Assembly (NCBI RefSeq): GCF_900182655.1
Contig: NZ_FXTC01000004.1
Location: 349,711 to 413,710, forward strand
Origin: Chryseobacterium rhizoplanae
GTDB taxonomy: Bacteria; Bacteroidota; Bacteroidia; Flavobacteriales; Weeksellaceae
Reading direction: 5' to 3'
Length of the DNA stretch: 64,000 bases
Program-made: the position numbers and the translations under genes
Notes under the pieces: generated by a model
Databases searched by the model: none
What the model was told of the DNA's origin: nothing
The model's input: the letters and a program-made list of their open reading frames with translations, nothing else
Shown: positions 17,658 through 24,776 of the stretch, piece by piece
Layout of the letters: every line of letters starts with the position of its first letter
Numbering within the stretch: the stretch's first letter is position 1

Positions 17658-18086
17658 ATGGAATTAACAGCTTTTCACGAATTGACTCAGGAAATATCAT
17701 TGGAATGTTTCTTTATGACAGAATCTCAGCAGGAAGAAAAAGTAATACAGCTTATTGATTTACACCATTTTGTAGAATGTTTTGATCCGGAAATTAAAAT
17801 TCTCAGTTACCTTCACCATCCTATTAATATTATAGAACATCAGGGAGATACAATTGGAATTCTGTTTTGTGACCTTAAACATTCTGCAGTGCCTGACAGC
17901 AATGCTTCAGAAGAATTCAGAAGGAGATATAAGCTTTCGGAACTCTGGTTTGTTTTTGTAGAGGAAACTTATATTCCGGATGCAGCCGGCTATGCAGACG
18001 CAATTATTGAAAACAGCCTTGATATTTTCTATGAGAGGATTTTTACATTCAATTTTTTCCAATCCGTCATTCAGCCTTTAAAATAA
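17658..18086 (+). CDS. Protein of unknown function next to the LytS/LytTR pair
   Basis: 142 residues, acidic, with no signal peptide or membrane segment. No family is recognised. Recurrent features are a helical N-terminus (ELTAFHELTQEIS), a central IIEHQGDTIGILFCDLKHS, and ELWFVFVEETYIPDAAGYADAI near the C-terminus. It is 7 bases upstream of the DUF6268 barrel gene, so they are co-transcribed, and it faces the LytS/LytTR pair across a region of paired direct repeats. It is a candidate target of that system. Confidence 0.7.
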   Translation: MELTAFHELTQEISLECFFMTESQQEEKVIQLIDLHHFVECFDPEIKILSYLHHPINIIEHQGDTIGILFCDLKHSAVPDSNASEEFRRRYKLSELWFVFVEETYIPDAAGYADAIIENSLDIFYERIFTFNFFQSVIQPLK

Positions 18087-18093
18087 ACTGCCC

Positions 18094-19065
18094 ATGAAAA
18101 CATTGAGAAGAGTACTTGTCCCTTTGGCAATACTTCCTTTAAAGAACATTACCTATGCCCAGAAAAAGGATAGTATTCCTTTGAAGGTGCGTGCTTTTTT
18201 TGCTGATAAAATTCCGCAGGCACGAAACTTCAATGTCGAATATACCTTTGTCACCCCATCCTCCTTTTCTTCGCAGCTCCAGGGTCAGGATCTGCCGGAT
18301 AATAAGGTAAAAAGCTTTCAGCAGATGAAGGCAGATGCCAACATTTATTTTATCAAGAAAAGAAACTGGCTTTTAAGTACTACACTGAACTACCGCTACA
18401 CTTCAATCAGCAACGAAAATCCTGTCGTTCCGGGAATTGAATCCGAAGAGAATTTCCACTATCATTCTGAAGCGATGAATCTGAGCTATTTTTCAAGGTT
18501 ATTCAAAAAGACGGCGATATATTCAGCCAGCATTTCTGCTGATGGTAGTGATCAGCATTTCGAACGGATCAGAGGGTTGGTAACTGCTTCATTGATTTTA
18601 AAAGCAACTCCAAAAACAAAAATGACTCTTGGACTTGCCGGTATTATTGACCCAAGTGCCCAAATACCCATACTTCCTATTTTTACGTATGAAAACAGAT
18701 TCAATAACGGATGGGTGCTGGATATTCTGCTTCCGAAAAAGGTATTGATCCGAAAAGATATTTCTTCCAACGGAAGACTCTCTCTGGGAACGGAAATGGA
18801 TAATACATCATTTTATACCTACCGTAATAACAATACTTATGAATTCCGGCAGGTTGCTCTCAATTCAGGGGCAATGTATGAGCATAATCTTGGAGGAAAC
18901 TTTATAGGAAGTTTTAAAACAGGGCTCAGAGCAAATATCAACTCCAGGGCTTTTAATAAACTGGATTCCTTTAATGATTATATATGGAAAGGAACTTATA
19001 AACCTTCACTCTATTTCAATGTTGGAATTTCTTATAATCCATTTGAAAGAAAGAGGACAAAATAA
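18094..19065 (+). CDS. DUF6268-family outer-membrane beta-barrel protein
   Basis: 323 residues. MKTLRRVLVPLAILPLKNITYAQ is a signal peptide; the mature protein is a series of alternating amphipathic strands (NYRYTSIS, MNLSYFSRLFKK, YTYRNNNTYEFRQVALN) ending in SLYFNVGISYNPFERKR, a typical barrel C-terminus. The pattern fits DUF6268, a Bacteroidota barrel family of unknown transport role. It follows the 142-residue gene by 7 bases. No SusD or TonB box is seen. Confidence 0.8.
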   Translation: MKTLRRVLVPLAILPLKNITYAQKKDSIPLKVRAFFADKIPQARNFNVEYTFVTPSSFSSQLQGQDLPDNKVKSFQQMKADANIYFIKKRNWLLSTTLNYRYTSISNENPVVPGIESEENFHYHSEAMNLSYFSRLFKKTAIYSASISADGSDQHFERIRGLVTASLILKATPKTKMTLGLAGIIDPSAQIPILPIFTYENRFNNGWVLDILLPKKVLIRKDISSNGRLSLGTEMDNTSFYTYRNNNTYEFRQVALNSGAMYEHNLGGNFIGSFKTGLRANINSRAFNKLDSFNDYIWKGTYKPSLYFNVGISYNPFERKRTK

Positions 19066-19330
19066 AACCGAAAAGCCATTCTTCTAAACACAGCATTTTG
19101 ATTTTTACAATATCCGAATAGATTGCTGAAGTTCCCTAATCAAGGAGATTAAAAAAAAATTAAAATTTTCTTCCTTCAGCGTTTAACCATTCTTACAAAT
19201 TACAATCAAAACTACAGAAAATCACAGATTCAGAGATTCTCTTTCATGAAAAATCTTATTGCCTCCTATGCAAATGACTTGTGAAAATGATTTCGGGATT
19301 TTAAATATAAGAATTTACCAAAAAAAGAAT

Positions 19331-19987
19331 ATGCCTGTACCCAAACAAATATTTCAGACTTTTATAACTAAAAAACTTCCTCTGATTACGCGTTATCATA
19401 TCTGGAATATGAAAAGAAAAAATCCGGAATATAAGTATTACTTTTATGATGATCAGGATATAGAAAATTTTCTTGAAGAAGAATTCCCTCCACAATATAT
19501 TGAAACGTACCGCAAATTGAGAATTGGTGCTGCAAAAGCTGATTTTTTCAGATATGCTGTTTTATATAAGAAAGGAGGTGTATATCTGGATGTGGACAGC
19601 AGTATTATCAAGCCATTCAAAAAGTTGATAAAAGATAATGATGAAGCTGTTATCAGTGTAGAAAGACATGAAAATCTGTATGTTCAATGGGCCCTTATTT
19701 TCAATAAAAACCATCCTTTTCTAAAGAAAACACTGGAATTGATGATGGATAATATAAACAGTCACCGCTATCCACATGATATACATTCTACTACAGGACC
19801 TACTGTATTCAGTAATGGAATCAGACAGTCATTAGCAGAAAATCCGACTATTCCCTTTACATTATTTGACGGTATTGAGTTCCGCGGATATTTAAAGTTC
19901 AAATATAAACTGGGAAAATTTTTCTTATACAAAACAAGATCCAAACATTGGAAACAGATGCAAAAGCATGAGGAGATTATTTTTTAA
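19331..19987 (+). CDS. Glycosyltransferase with DXD motif (capsular polysaccharide synthesis type)
   Basis: Start at 19331 gives 218 residues beginning MPVPKQIFQTFITKKLP, the usual IPKxIHQxW-like opening of this GT family; 24 extra residues upstream have no support. NMKRKNPEYKYYFYDDQD, AAKADFFRYAVLYKKGGVY and LDVDSS (the DXD metal/nucleotide-sugar site) identify the Gly_transf_sug family (OCH1-like). It probably transfers a hexose to a surface glycan; no other polysaccharide gene is nearby. Its stop overlaps the convergent SMR gene stop by four bases. Confidence 0.88.
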   Translation: MPVPKQIFQTFITKKLPLITRYHIWNMKRKNPEYKYYFYDDQDIENFLEEEFPPQYIETYRKLRIGAAKADFFRYAVLYKKGGVYLDVDSSIIKPFKKLIKDNDEAVISVERHENLYVQWALIFNKNHPFLKKTLELMMDNINSHRYPHDIHSTTGPTVFSNGIRQSLAENPTIPFTLFDGIEFRGYLKFKYKLGKFFLYKTRSKHWKQMQKHEEIIF

Positions 19988-20319
19988 TGCGTTCCCATTT
20001 TTGAAAATACATTAATAATAATCACCCCTATTACAATCAGAGCAATGCCAATAATAGCCGGAAGATCCGGAATCTGTTTGAAGGCAATAACTCCAATCAT
20101 CGTTATAAAGACAATTCCTACTCCGGACCAAATGGCGTAGGTAATCCCAACCGGAATCTGCCGGAGCGTGAGACTTAGAAAATAAAAAGCACAGGCATAT
20201 CCTATGATGGTCACTACGGATGGCCATAGTTTGGAGAACTCCTCGGATTTTTTCAGAAAACTCGTAGCGATGATCTCAAACACAATAGCCAAAGCAAGAA
20301 AAATATAACTGCGTCCCAT
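19984..20319 (-). CDS. SMR-family small multidrug efflux protein
   Basis: Start at 20319 gives 111 residues (normal SMR length); the 27 residues upstream in frame are polar and cysteine-rich and would not fit the family. Four membrane helices are visible. The essential membrane Glu is in LAIVFEIIATSFLKKS near residue 15, and GITYAIWSGVGIVFI is the classic helix-3 signature. It works as an antiparallel homodimer exporting cations or guanidinium-like compounds with protons; the substrate is not known. Convergent overlap with the glycosyltransferase. Confidence 0.92.
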   Translation of the reverse strand: MGRSYIFLALAIVFEIIATSFLKKSEEFSKLWPSVVTIIGYACAFYFLSLTLRQIPVGITYAIWSGVGIVFITMIGVIAFKQIPDLPAIIGIALIVIGVIIINVFSKMGTH

Positions 20320-21009
20320 AAGTTTATTCTTTGTACAAAAGTAACAAAAGCACTCCGGTAATTCCAAAAATGAATAATGGGAAAATTCTCTGTTATCCAA
20401 ACACCGGAAGTGTTTCTCTGCTCTTATTACGGTATAAAAAATTCTATTTTTTTAACCATTAATCCTACAACAATACTGATATCAAGCACTTAATTTATTT
20501 TAAGTGCCTTATTTTTAGTTCCATTCAATATTTTAAAGGTTTTGAAAAGTATGCCACTGTGCAAAGATATTTTCCGAACTGGCACAAAAAAATATTTCTC
20601 TATGTCATGAAATGTGACAGATGACAAAAATTCTGAATGAAAAACAAGGCTGAAAATAAATTTTCTTAACATGAAAATCCTTTTCGCGTGAAAATTCACA
20701 TTCAAAAAAAGCGGTTTAAAACAATATTATGCCAAGCATTATTTATTATTTGTTTTATCAACTCCAATATAGAAGTCGAGAAACGATTAACTTTTTCACA
20801 TAATTTTACAGAGAAAATAATAAAAGTGTTAATAAATTCTCAATAATGTATTAATTTAATGTAAACAAAATATCACTAATAAATAAACATCAACCTCGTA
20901 AAACACTGATATACATCATAAGTATTTATTTTGGCACGTGATTTGAAAGTAGTAATATTACAATTGAAAGATTGATAAAAAAAAGTCAAATAATTAAAAA
21001 TAATACAAA
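20320..21009. other. Gene-poor AT-rich spacer with one orphan terminator-like hairpin
   Basis: No coding region is supported. AAACAC and GTGTTT (20399-20415) form a small dyad upstream of the SMR gene. GCACTTAA (20486-20493) pairs with TTAAGTGC (20500-20507) and is followed on the plus strand by CTTATTTTTAG, a terminator with no obvious gene before it. The remainder, to 21009, is AT-rich and holds the promoter region of the 26-residue ORF. Confidence 0.45.
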
Positions 21010-21090
21010 ATGGTAACTTATATCGGTATCGTAACAGGTTTAGTCGTAATCACTTCATATTTGATGACAGTAAGAAGAGAAAGAAACTAA
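21010..21090 (+). CDS. 26-residue membrane micro-protein
   Basis: ATG at 21010 to TAA at 21088 encodes 26 residues: one hydrophobic helix (TYIGIVTGLVVITSYLM) capped by a strongly basic tail (TVRRERN), which predicts an inner-membrane single-span peptide with the C-terminus inside. No family is recognised; it is about KdpF-sized but no kdp genes are near. Support is limited to a clean ORF with a coherent helix-plus-basic-tail design, placed at the start of a transcript-like unit that ends in a strong terminator at about 21285. Confidence 0.5.
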   Translation: MVTYIGIVTGLVVITSYLMTVRRERN

Positions 21091-21137
21091 TTTTAAATAA
21101 AGCAAGCCTATAGAAATATCTATACTAATTATATTGT

Positions 21138-21285
21138 TTTATGTTTTTAGTCTGAGAGATCGGATTGCTCTTTTACTCATCGGGTAAAAGGGCCCAAAAC
21201 ATAAACCACAAAATCTTAGTTTCATAACAAATTTTAATATCCAAATGAATAAAGCCAGTCGCAAGTCTGGCTTTATTTTTTTTAT
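21138..21285 (+). ncRNA. Candidate structured RNA ending in an intrinsic terminator
   Basis: TTTATGTTTT (21138-21147) pairs with AAAACATAAA (21196-21205). Inside is a strong hairpin whose arms GCTCTTTTACTC and GGGTAAAAGGGC close a three-base loop (about 21167-21193). Downstream, AAAGCCAG and CTGGCTTT around TCGCAAGT (about 21253-21276) are followed by a run of eight or more T, a clear terminator. The unit could be the 3' leader of the micro-protein mRNA or a separate small RNA. It resembles no RNA family I know. Confidence 0.4.
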
Positions 21286-21464
21286 ATCGGGAAGAACTCT
21301 TTATTTACACACAGATATTTTATTGATAATTAATAACCCATAATTTATAATTCACAATTGCTGGCCTTCTTTCTGCTGGCCTATCTATTTATTATGATTC
21401 AGGATTTCTTATAGCATTTAATAAAGCTTTATCTTTGTTTATTCAATAATCATTTATCGTCACT

Positions 21465-22184
21465 ATGAGTCTGTACAATCTTATTATCCAGGATAAAGAA
21501 CAAGTAAACCTTAATGAAGTATTTCTCGATAAAAATAACAAGGAGCATCTGGTTCAGCTTATCAAGGAACACAACTACATCAAAGAGCTGCAGGAATACG
21601 GTCTTCCTGTTAATAATAAGATTTTGCTTCAGGGAAGTTCAGGATGTGGAAAAACAATGACTGCAAAGGCTGTTGCCAATGCTTTGGGAAAAAACATTAT
21701 GATCCTTAACCTGAGTAATATCGTTTCATCCCGTATCGGCGAAACCTCTCAAAATATTAAAATGATCTTTGATAAGGCAGCAAGAGAAAGATCAGTACTT
21801 TTTCTTGACGAGCTGGATCAGATCGGGAAAGCCAGAGGTAGTGATGACAAAGATGTAGGGGAAATGAGAAGACTGGTGAATACATTGATTCAGTTAATTG
21901 ATTATTATCCTGAACATTCACTTTTGCTTTGCGCAACCAATCATCCCGAGATCATTGATACGGCTCTGCTAAGACGATTCCAGTTAAAGATCAATTATGA
22001 AATGCCTTCCGCAGAAATCCTGGATACCTTCTACGACCAATTACTGGATCAATTCCCTGAAGATATGAGAACAATTGATAGAAAGTGCTCGGTTTCTTTT
22101 GCTGAAGCTAAGGATTATGCTTTAACATCGGTGAAAGCAGCATTGATTAAAAAACTGGAAGCCAAAGAAACCATTCCATCATGA
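21465..22184 (+). CDS. AAA-family ATPase
   Basis: 239 residues of a single AAA module: Walker A GSSGCGKT (about residues 57-64), Walker B SVLFLDELDQIG, sensor-1 LLLCATNHPE and the Arg-finger region ALLRRFQLKI. The N-terminal ~45 residues are helical and have no known substrate domain. Single-module ATPases of this kind often remodel a partner protein encoded nearby, but none is evident. Its last codon overlaps the start of the YggS gene (ATGA), so translation is coupled. Confidence 0.88.
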   Translation: MSLYNLIIQDKEQVNLNEVFLDKNNKEHLVQLIKEHNYIKELQEYGLPVNNKILLQGSSGCGKTMTAKAVANALGKNIMILNLSNIVSSRIGETSQNIKMIFDKAARERSVLFLDELDQIGKARGSDDKDVGEMRRLVNTLIQLIDYYPEHSLLLCATNHPEIIDTALLRRFQLKINYEMPSAEILDTFYDQLLDQFPEDMRTIDRKCSVSFAEAKDYALTSVKAALIKKLEAKETIPS

Positions 22185-22927
22185 AAGAAGATATTCTCCA
22201 CAATCTCACCATCATCAATAACCGGATAAAAAATGCCTGTGAACAATCCGGAAGAAATACTGATGAAGTGAAATTATTACTGGCCACTAAAACAGTTTCT
22301 GCAGAACGAATTAAAGTTGCTCTGGAACATGGGCAAACCTTAATTGCAGAAAACAAAGTGCAGGAATTGAAGGAGAAGTACGATGATTTAAAAGATATAC
22401 CTCATGACAATCATTTTATAGGACATCTTCAGACCAATAAAATCAAAGATATTCTCAGATATGATGTTACCTGCGTTCAATCTCTGGATCGTCTGGAGCT
22501 GGCCGAAAAACTCCACCAAAGGCTTTTGGCCGAAAATAAAACAATGAATGTTTTAATTCAGGTGAATACTTCAAATGAGGAGAGTAAATTCGGAATTGAT
22601 CCCAGTGAAGCGGTTGAACTTACCCGAAAAGTTTCCGGCTTCTCTACATTGAAAATAAAAGGATTGATGACAATTGGTCTGTTCAGCGCAGAAACAGAGA
22701 AAGTAAGAGCTTGTTTCAAAATGCTGAAAAATCTTCAGCAGGAAATTATCCATGAACATATTCCGAATGTGGAAATGAAAGAGCTTTCCATGGGAATGAG
22801 CGGAGACCTGGAAACAGCCATTGAAGAAGGGGCCACTATTGTACGCGTAGGAACTGCAGTTTTTGGAGCCAGAATCTATCCGGACAGCTATTATTGGAAC
22901 GAATGTAAAACGAATAAAAAAGCGTAA
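22181..22927 (+). CDS. YggS-family pyridoxal-phosphate homeostasis protein
   Basis: 248 residues of PLP-binding TIM barrel: the PLP Lys is in LLLATKTVSAERI (near residue 36), followed by IAENKVQELKEKY, HFIGHLQTNKI, LIQVNTSNEESKFGID, LSMGMSGDLETAIEEGATIVR and VGTAVFGAR, all family blocks. YggS/PLPBP proteins bind PLP without catalysis and balance vitamin B6 and amino-acid pools. It overlaps the AAA ATPase gene by four bases and is 6 bases before a small membrane gene. Confidence 0.95.
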   Translation: MKEDILHNLTIINNRIKNACEQSGRNTDEVKLLLATKTVSAERIKVALEHGQTLIAENKVQELKEKYDDLKDIPHDNHFIGHLQTNKIKDILRYDVTCVQSLDRLELAEKLHQRLLAENKTMNVLIQVNTSNEESKFGIDPSEAVELTRKVSGFSTLKIKGLMTIGLFSAETEKVRACFKMLKNLQQEIIHEHIPNVEMKELSMGMSGDLETAIEEGATIVRVGTAVFGARIYPDSYYWNECKTNKKA

Positions 22928-22933
22928 AATTAT

Positions 22934-23344
22934 ATGTTCCCATTTTATTATATCTTTGAAAGAGAGATAAAGAATAGCAATACATTAAAAAATGTCACTG
23001 ATGAAATACGCCATTCATTTATGGAAAGAGAAATGGACGATTCAAGCTTTGATGACAATACGATTGTAGGCAAAGAAAAACTCTTTAAACTGGATTTTTC
23101 GAGCAGATCTCCATTGGTATTTTCTCCTCGTAAAGAGTTCTTCAATTATAATGAAAATACAAAAATTCTCCCTTATAAAATTGAAGCATTTTATTCTATT
23201 CTATTTTTTCTGATCTTACATTTCCTGATCCATCATATAGTTATTGAAATCATTGTTTCAACTCTATTTTTCATTCTTAGCACAATTCTGAACTATTCTT
23301 ACCACCTTAAAGTAATTGATAAAATATCCAAAAATCTAAACTAA
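22934..23344 (+). CDS. Small protein with two C-terminal membrane helices, unknown
   Basis: 136 residues. The first ~80 are polar (NTLKNVTDEIRHSFMEREMDD) and the C-terminal part has two adjacent hydrophobic segments (FYSILFFLILHFLIHHIVIE and IIVSTLFFILSTILN) ending in a polar tail. No family is recognised. It follows YggS by six bases, so it is likely the third gene of the AAA-YggS unit. AT content is a little higher than that of the neighbours. Confidence 0.65.
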   Translation: MFPFYYIFEREIKNSNTLKNVTDEIRHSFMEREMDDSSFDDNTIVGKEKLFKLDFSSRSPLVFSPRKEFFNYNENTKILPYKIEAFYSILFFLILHFLIHHIVIEIIVSTLFFILSTILNYSYHLKVIDKISKNLN

Positions 23345-23461
23345 AATTAAACACTAAACAGCCAATCAATATGTTCAAAACCCTTTAAATAAAGGCTTTT
23401 TAAGTCTACAAATTCGGTATACTTTTTGATGTAAAACTTTAAGAACCAAACCAATACATGT

Positions 23462-23635
23462 ATGACAAAAAAATTACTCTCGGGCTGTCTATTTATAGCA
23501 GTATTATTCTTTTTTTCATGTGAAAAAGAAAACACACAGATGAAAAGTGGAATCTCCATTGAAACTATTTCAATTATAACCTGCATTACTATGGGTGCAG
23601 CCATTTTACTCGCCTATAGCTTTAAAAGAAGGTAA
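23462..23635 (+). CDS. 57-residue lipoprotein with C-terminal membrane helix
   Basis: ATG at 23462 to TAA at 23633. The start MTKKLLSGCLFIAVLFFFSC is a lipoprotein signal (Cys near residue 20) followed by EKENTQMKSG and a second hydrophobic stretch, SIITCITMGAAILLAYSF, with a basic end KRR. No family is known. Ends 25 bases before a clear terminator, which supports a real transcript. A lipidated peptide that also spans the inner membrane would be unusual. Confidence 0.55.
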   Translation: MTKKLLSGCLFIAVLFFFSCEKENTQMKSGISIETISIITCITMGAAILLAYSFKRR

Positions 23636-23660
23636 AGGAATATGACAGAAAACAATAGAA

Positions 23661-23690
23661 CACCTCTCAGTTTTGGGAGGTGCTTTTGTT
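23661..23690 (+). terminator. Intrinsic terminator after the 57-residue gene
   Basis: CACCTCTCA pairs with TGGGAGGTG (one G-T pair) around a short loop, followed by CTTTTGTTTT. Confidence 0.8.
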
Positions 23691-23789
23691 TTAAAAAAGG
23701 GTCTTTCTTTTATTTAAAATAAATTCTTAAGCCATTGCTATTTCATTAAAATCCAATATATTTCATTATTCTTTTATCACTAATAACCC

Positions 23790-24662
23790 ATGAAAAAAAC
23801 ATTCCTGTCAGTACTTTTACTTTTGCTTATCTTTAACTGCACCCGCAGGCAAGAGGCTAAAAAACAAGCGATTATTCAAATTCAGCATACAGAAAAAGAT
23901 AAAGAAGATGTAAAGCCTACAGCTCCTACTCCGTTTGAATATCTTGCCGATTACCCTACAATCAAAGATTCTTCGAAGTTTATCCAAAATCTCCGTCAGG
24001 CTTTTGATCTTCGTATTCATGAAAGCCTATCTCAGCAGGAAAGTGAGAAAATAACAGTATTCAGGAAGGTAAAAATCAATGGTTCAGATGAGGACTATTA
24101 TTTTATTGAATACGACTGGAAAACCGGATCTACCTCACAATACCCCTGGAAATATCAGCTGCTGTTAACGAAGAATGGTAAGCTTGCCAAAACATTAGCT
24201 GCTGAGCGTTATGAATTTGTTTCCATTTTCCAAAAAGAAAATCCTTTTTTGCTGGCAACCATTGTAACAGGCCATGGAAATGGCGGGCATGAACTTTATA
24301 AAGTATCAGCAGATTCTCTGGAAAATGTATATGAGGGATATTATGACTATAATCTAAGAACTTATGATGCTCATGAAGACACCAAAGTGTATGAACCGTA
24401 TGAATTACAGTTAAAGATCAAAGACTATAACAATGACGGGATTAATGATATTGCCTTCAAGGGAAAATCGGTGCTGATCATGGGACGAACTCCGGATGGT
24501 GACTGGTATGATTATACAACAATAAATGGTAAGCAGGTTACTTATTCTGTTGATCATCCTTTTCAAAAAATTCCTGTAGAATATATTTTTCTTTATGATC
24601 AAAAAACGGGACATTTTAAGGCAAAAGAAAATTATGCAGAAAAATATAAAATATATGAATAG
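23790..24662 (+). CDS. Lipoprotein of unknown function with calcium-loop-like segment
   Basis: 290 residues. MKKTFLSVLLLLLIFNC is a lipoprotein signal with Cys at residue 17, followed by a polar linker rich in K, T and P. The body is beta-rich. A short stretch, DYNNDGINDIAFKGK near residue 215, looks like an FG-GAP or EF-hand-like calcium loop (D-x-N-x-D-G-x-x-D). No domain family is otherwise recognised. It stands alone; a terminator follows after a dispersed repeat. Confidence 0.7.
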   Translation: MKKTFLSVLLLLLIFNCTRRQEAKKQAIIQIQHTEKDKEDVKPTAPTPFEYLADYPTIKDSSKFIQNLRQAFDLRIHESLSQQESEKITVFRKVKINGSDEDYYFIEYDWKTGSTSQYPWKYQLLLTKNGKLAKTLAAERYEFVSIFQKENPFLLATIVTGHGNGGHELYKVSADSLENVYEGYYDYNLRTYDAHEDTKVYEPYELQLKIKDYNNDGINDIAFKGKSVLIMGRTPDGDWYDYTTINGKQVTYSVDHPFQKIPVEYIFLYDQKTGHFKAKENYAEKYKIYE

Positions 24663-24668
24663 AAAATT

Positions 24669-24696
24669 GAGATTGCTTCGCTACGCTCGCAATGAC
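24669..24696. repeat. GCTTCG/CAATGAC dispersed repeat
   Basis: GAGATTGCTTCG, then CTACGCTCGCAATGAC: an imperfect dyad found again at 31958 and 32112 and, inverted, at 29003. Confidence 0.75.
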
Positions 24697-24726
24697 AATT
24701 GCTGCATAAAATACTCAATAAAAACA

Positions 24727-24759
24727 AAAATCCCTCTCATTACTGAAAGGGATTTTTTA
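24727..24759. terminator. Bidirectional intrinsic terminator between convergent genes
   Basis: AAATCCCTCT and AAAGGGATTT form a stem with T-runs on both strands (TTTTTTAT on plus; TTTTTGTTTTTATTG on minus). It serves the lipoprotein gene on plus and gcvP on minus. Confidence 0.8.
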
Positions 24760-24776
24760 TAGTTAAAAAACTGAGA

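Noticed and set aside
20490..20705. 71-codon minus-strand reading frame in the gene-poor spacer
   Set aside because: AT-rich random-looking composition (many F, K, I), no start context and no domain; it runs over a terminator-like hairpin.
21010..21090. Assignment of the 26-residue peptide as KdpF
   Set aside because: Only size and a single helix agree; no kdp genes are near and the sequence does not match.
21243..21343. 33-codon frame starting MNKASRKSG at the end of the RNA candidate
   Set aside because: Its first codons are the terminator stem itself, so it would not be transcribed through.
23347..23604. Minus-strand 85-codon frame opposite the small lipoprotein gene
   Set aside because: The plus-strand frame has a lipoprotein signal and terminator; the opposite frame has neither.
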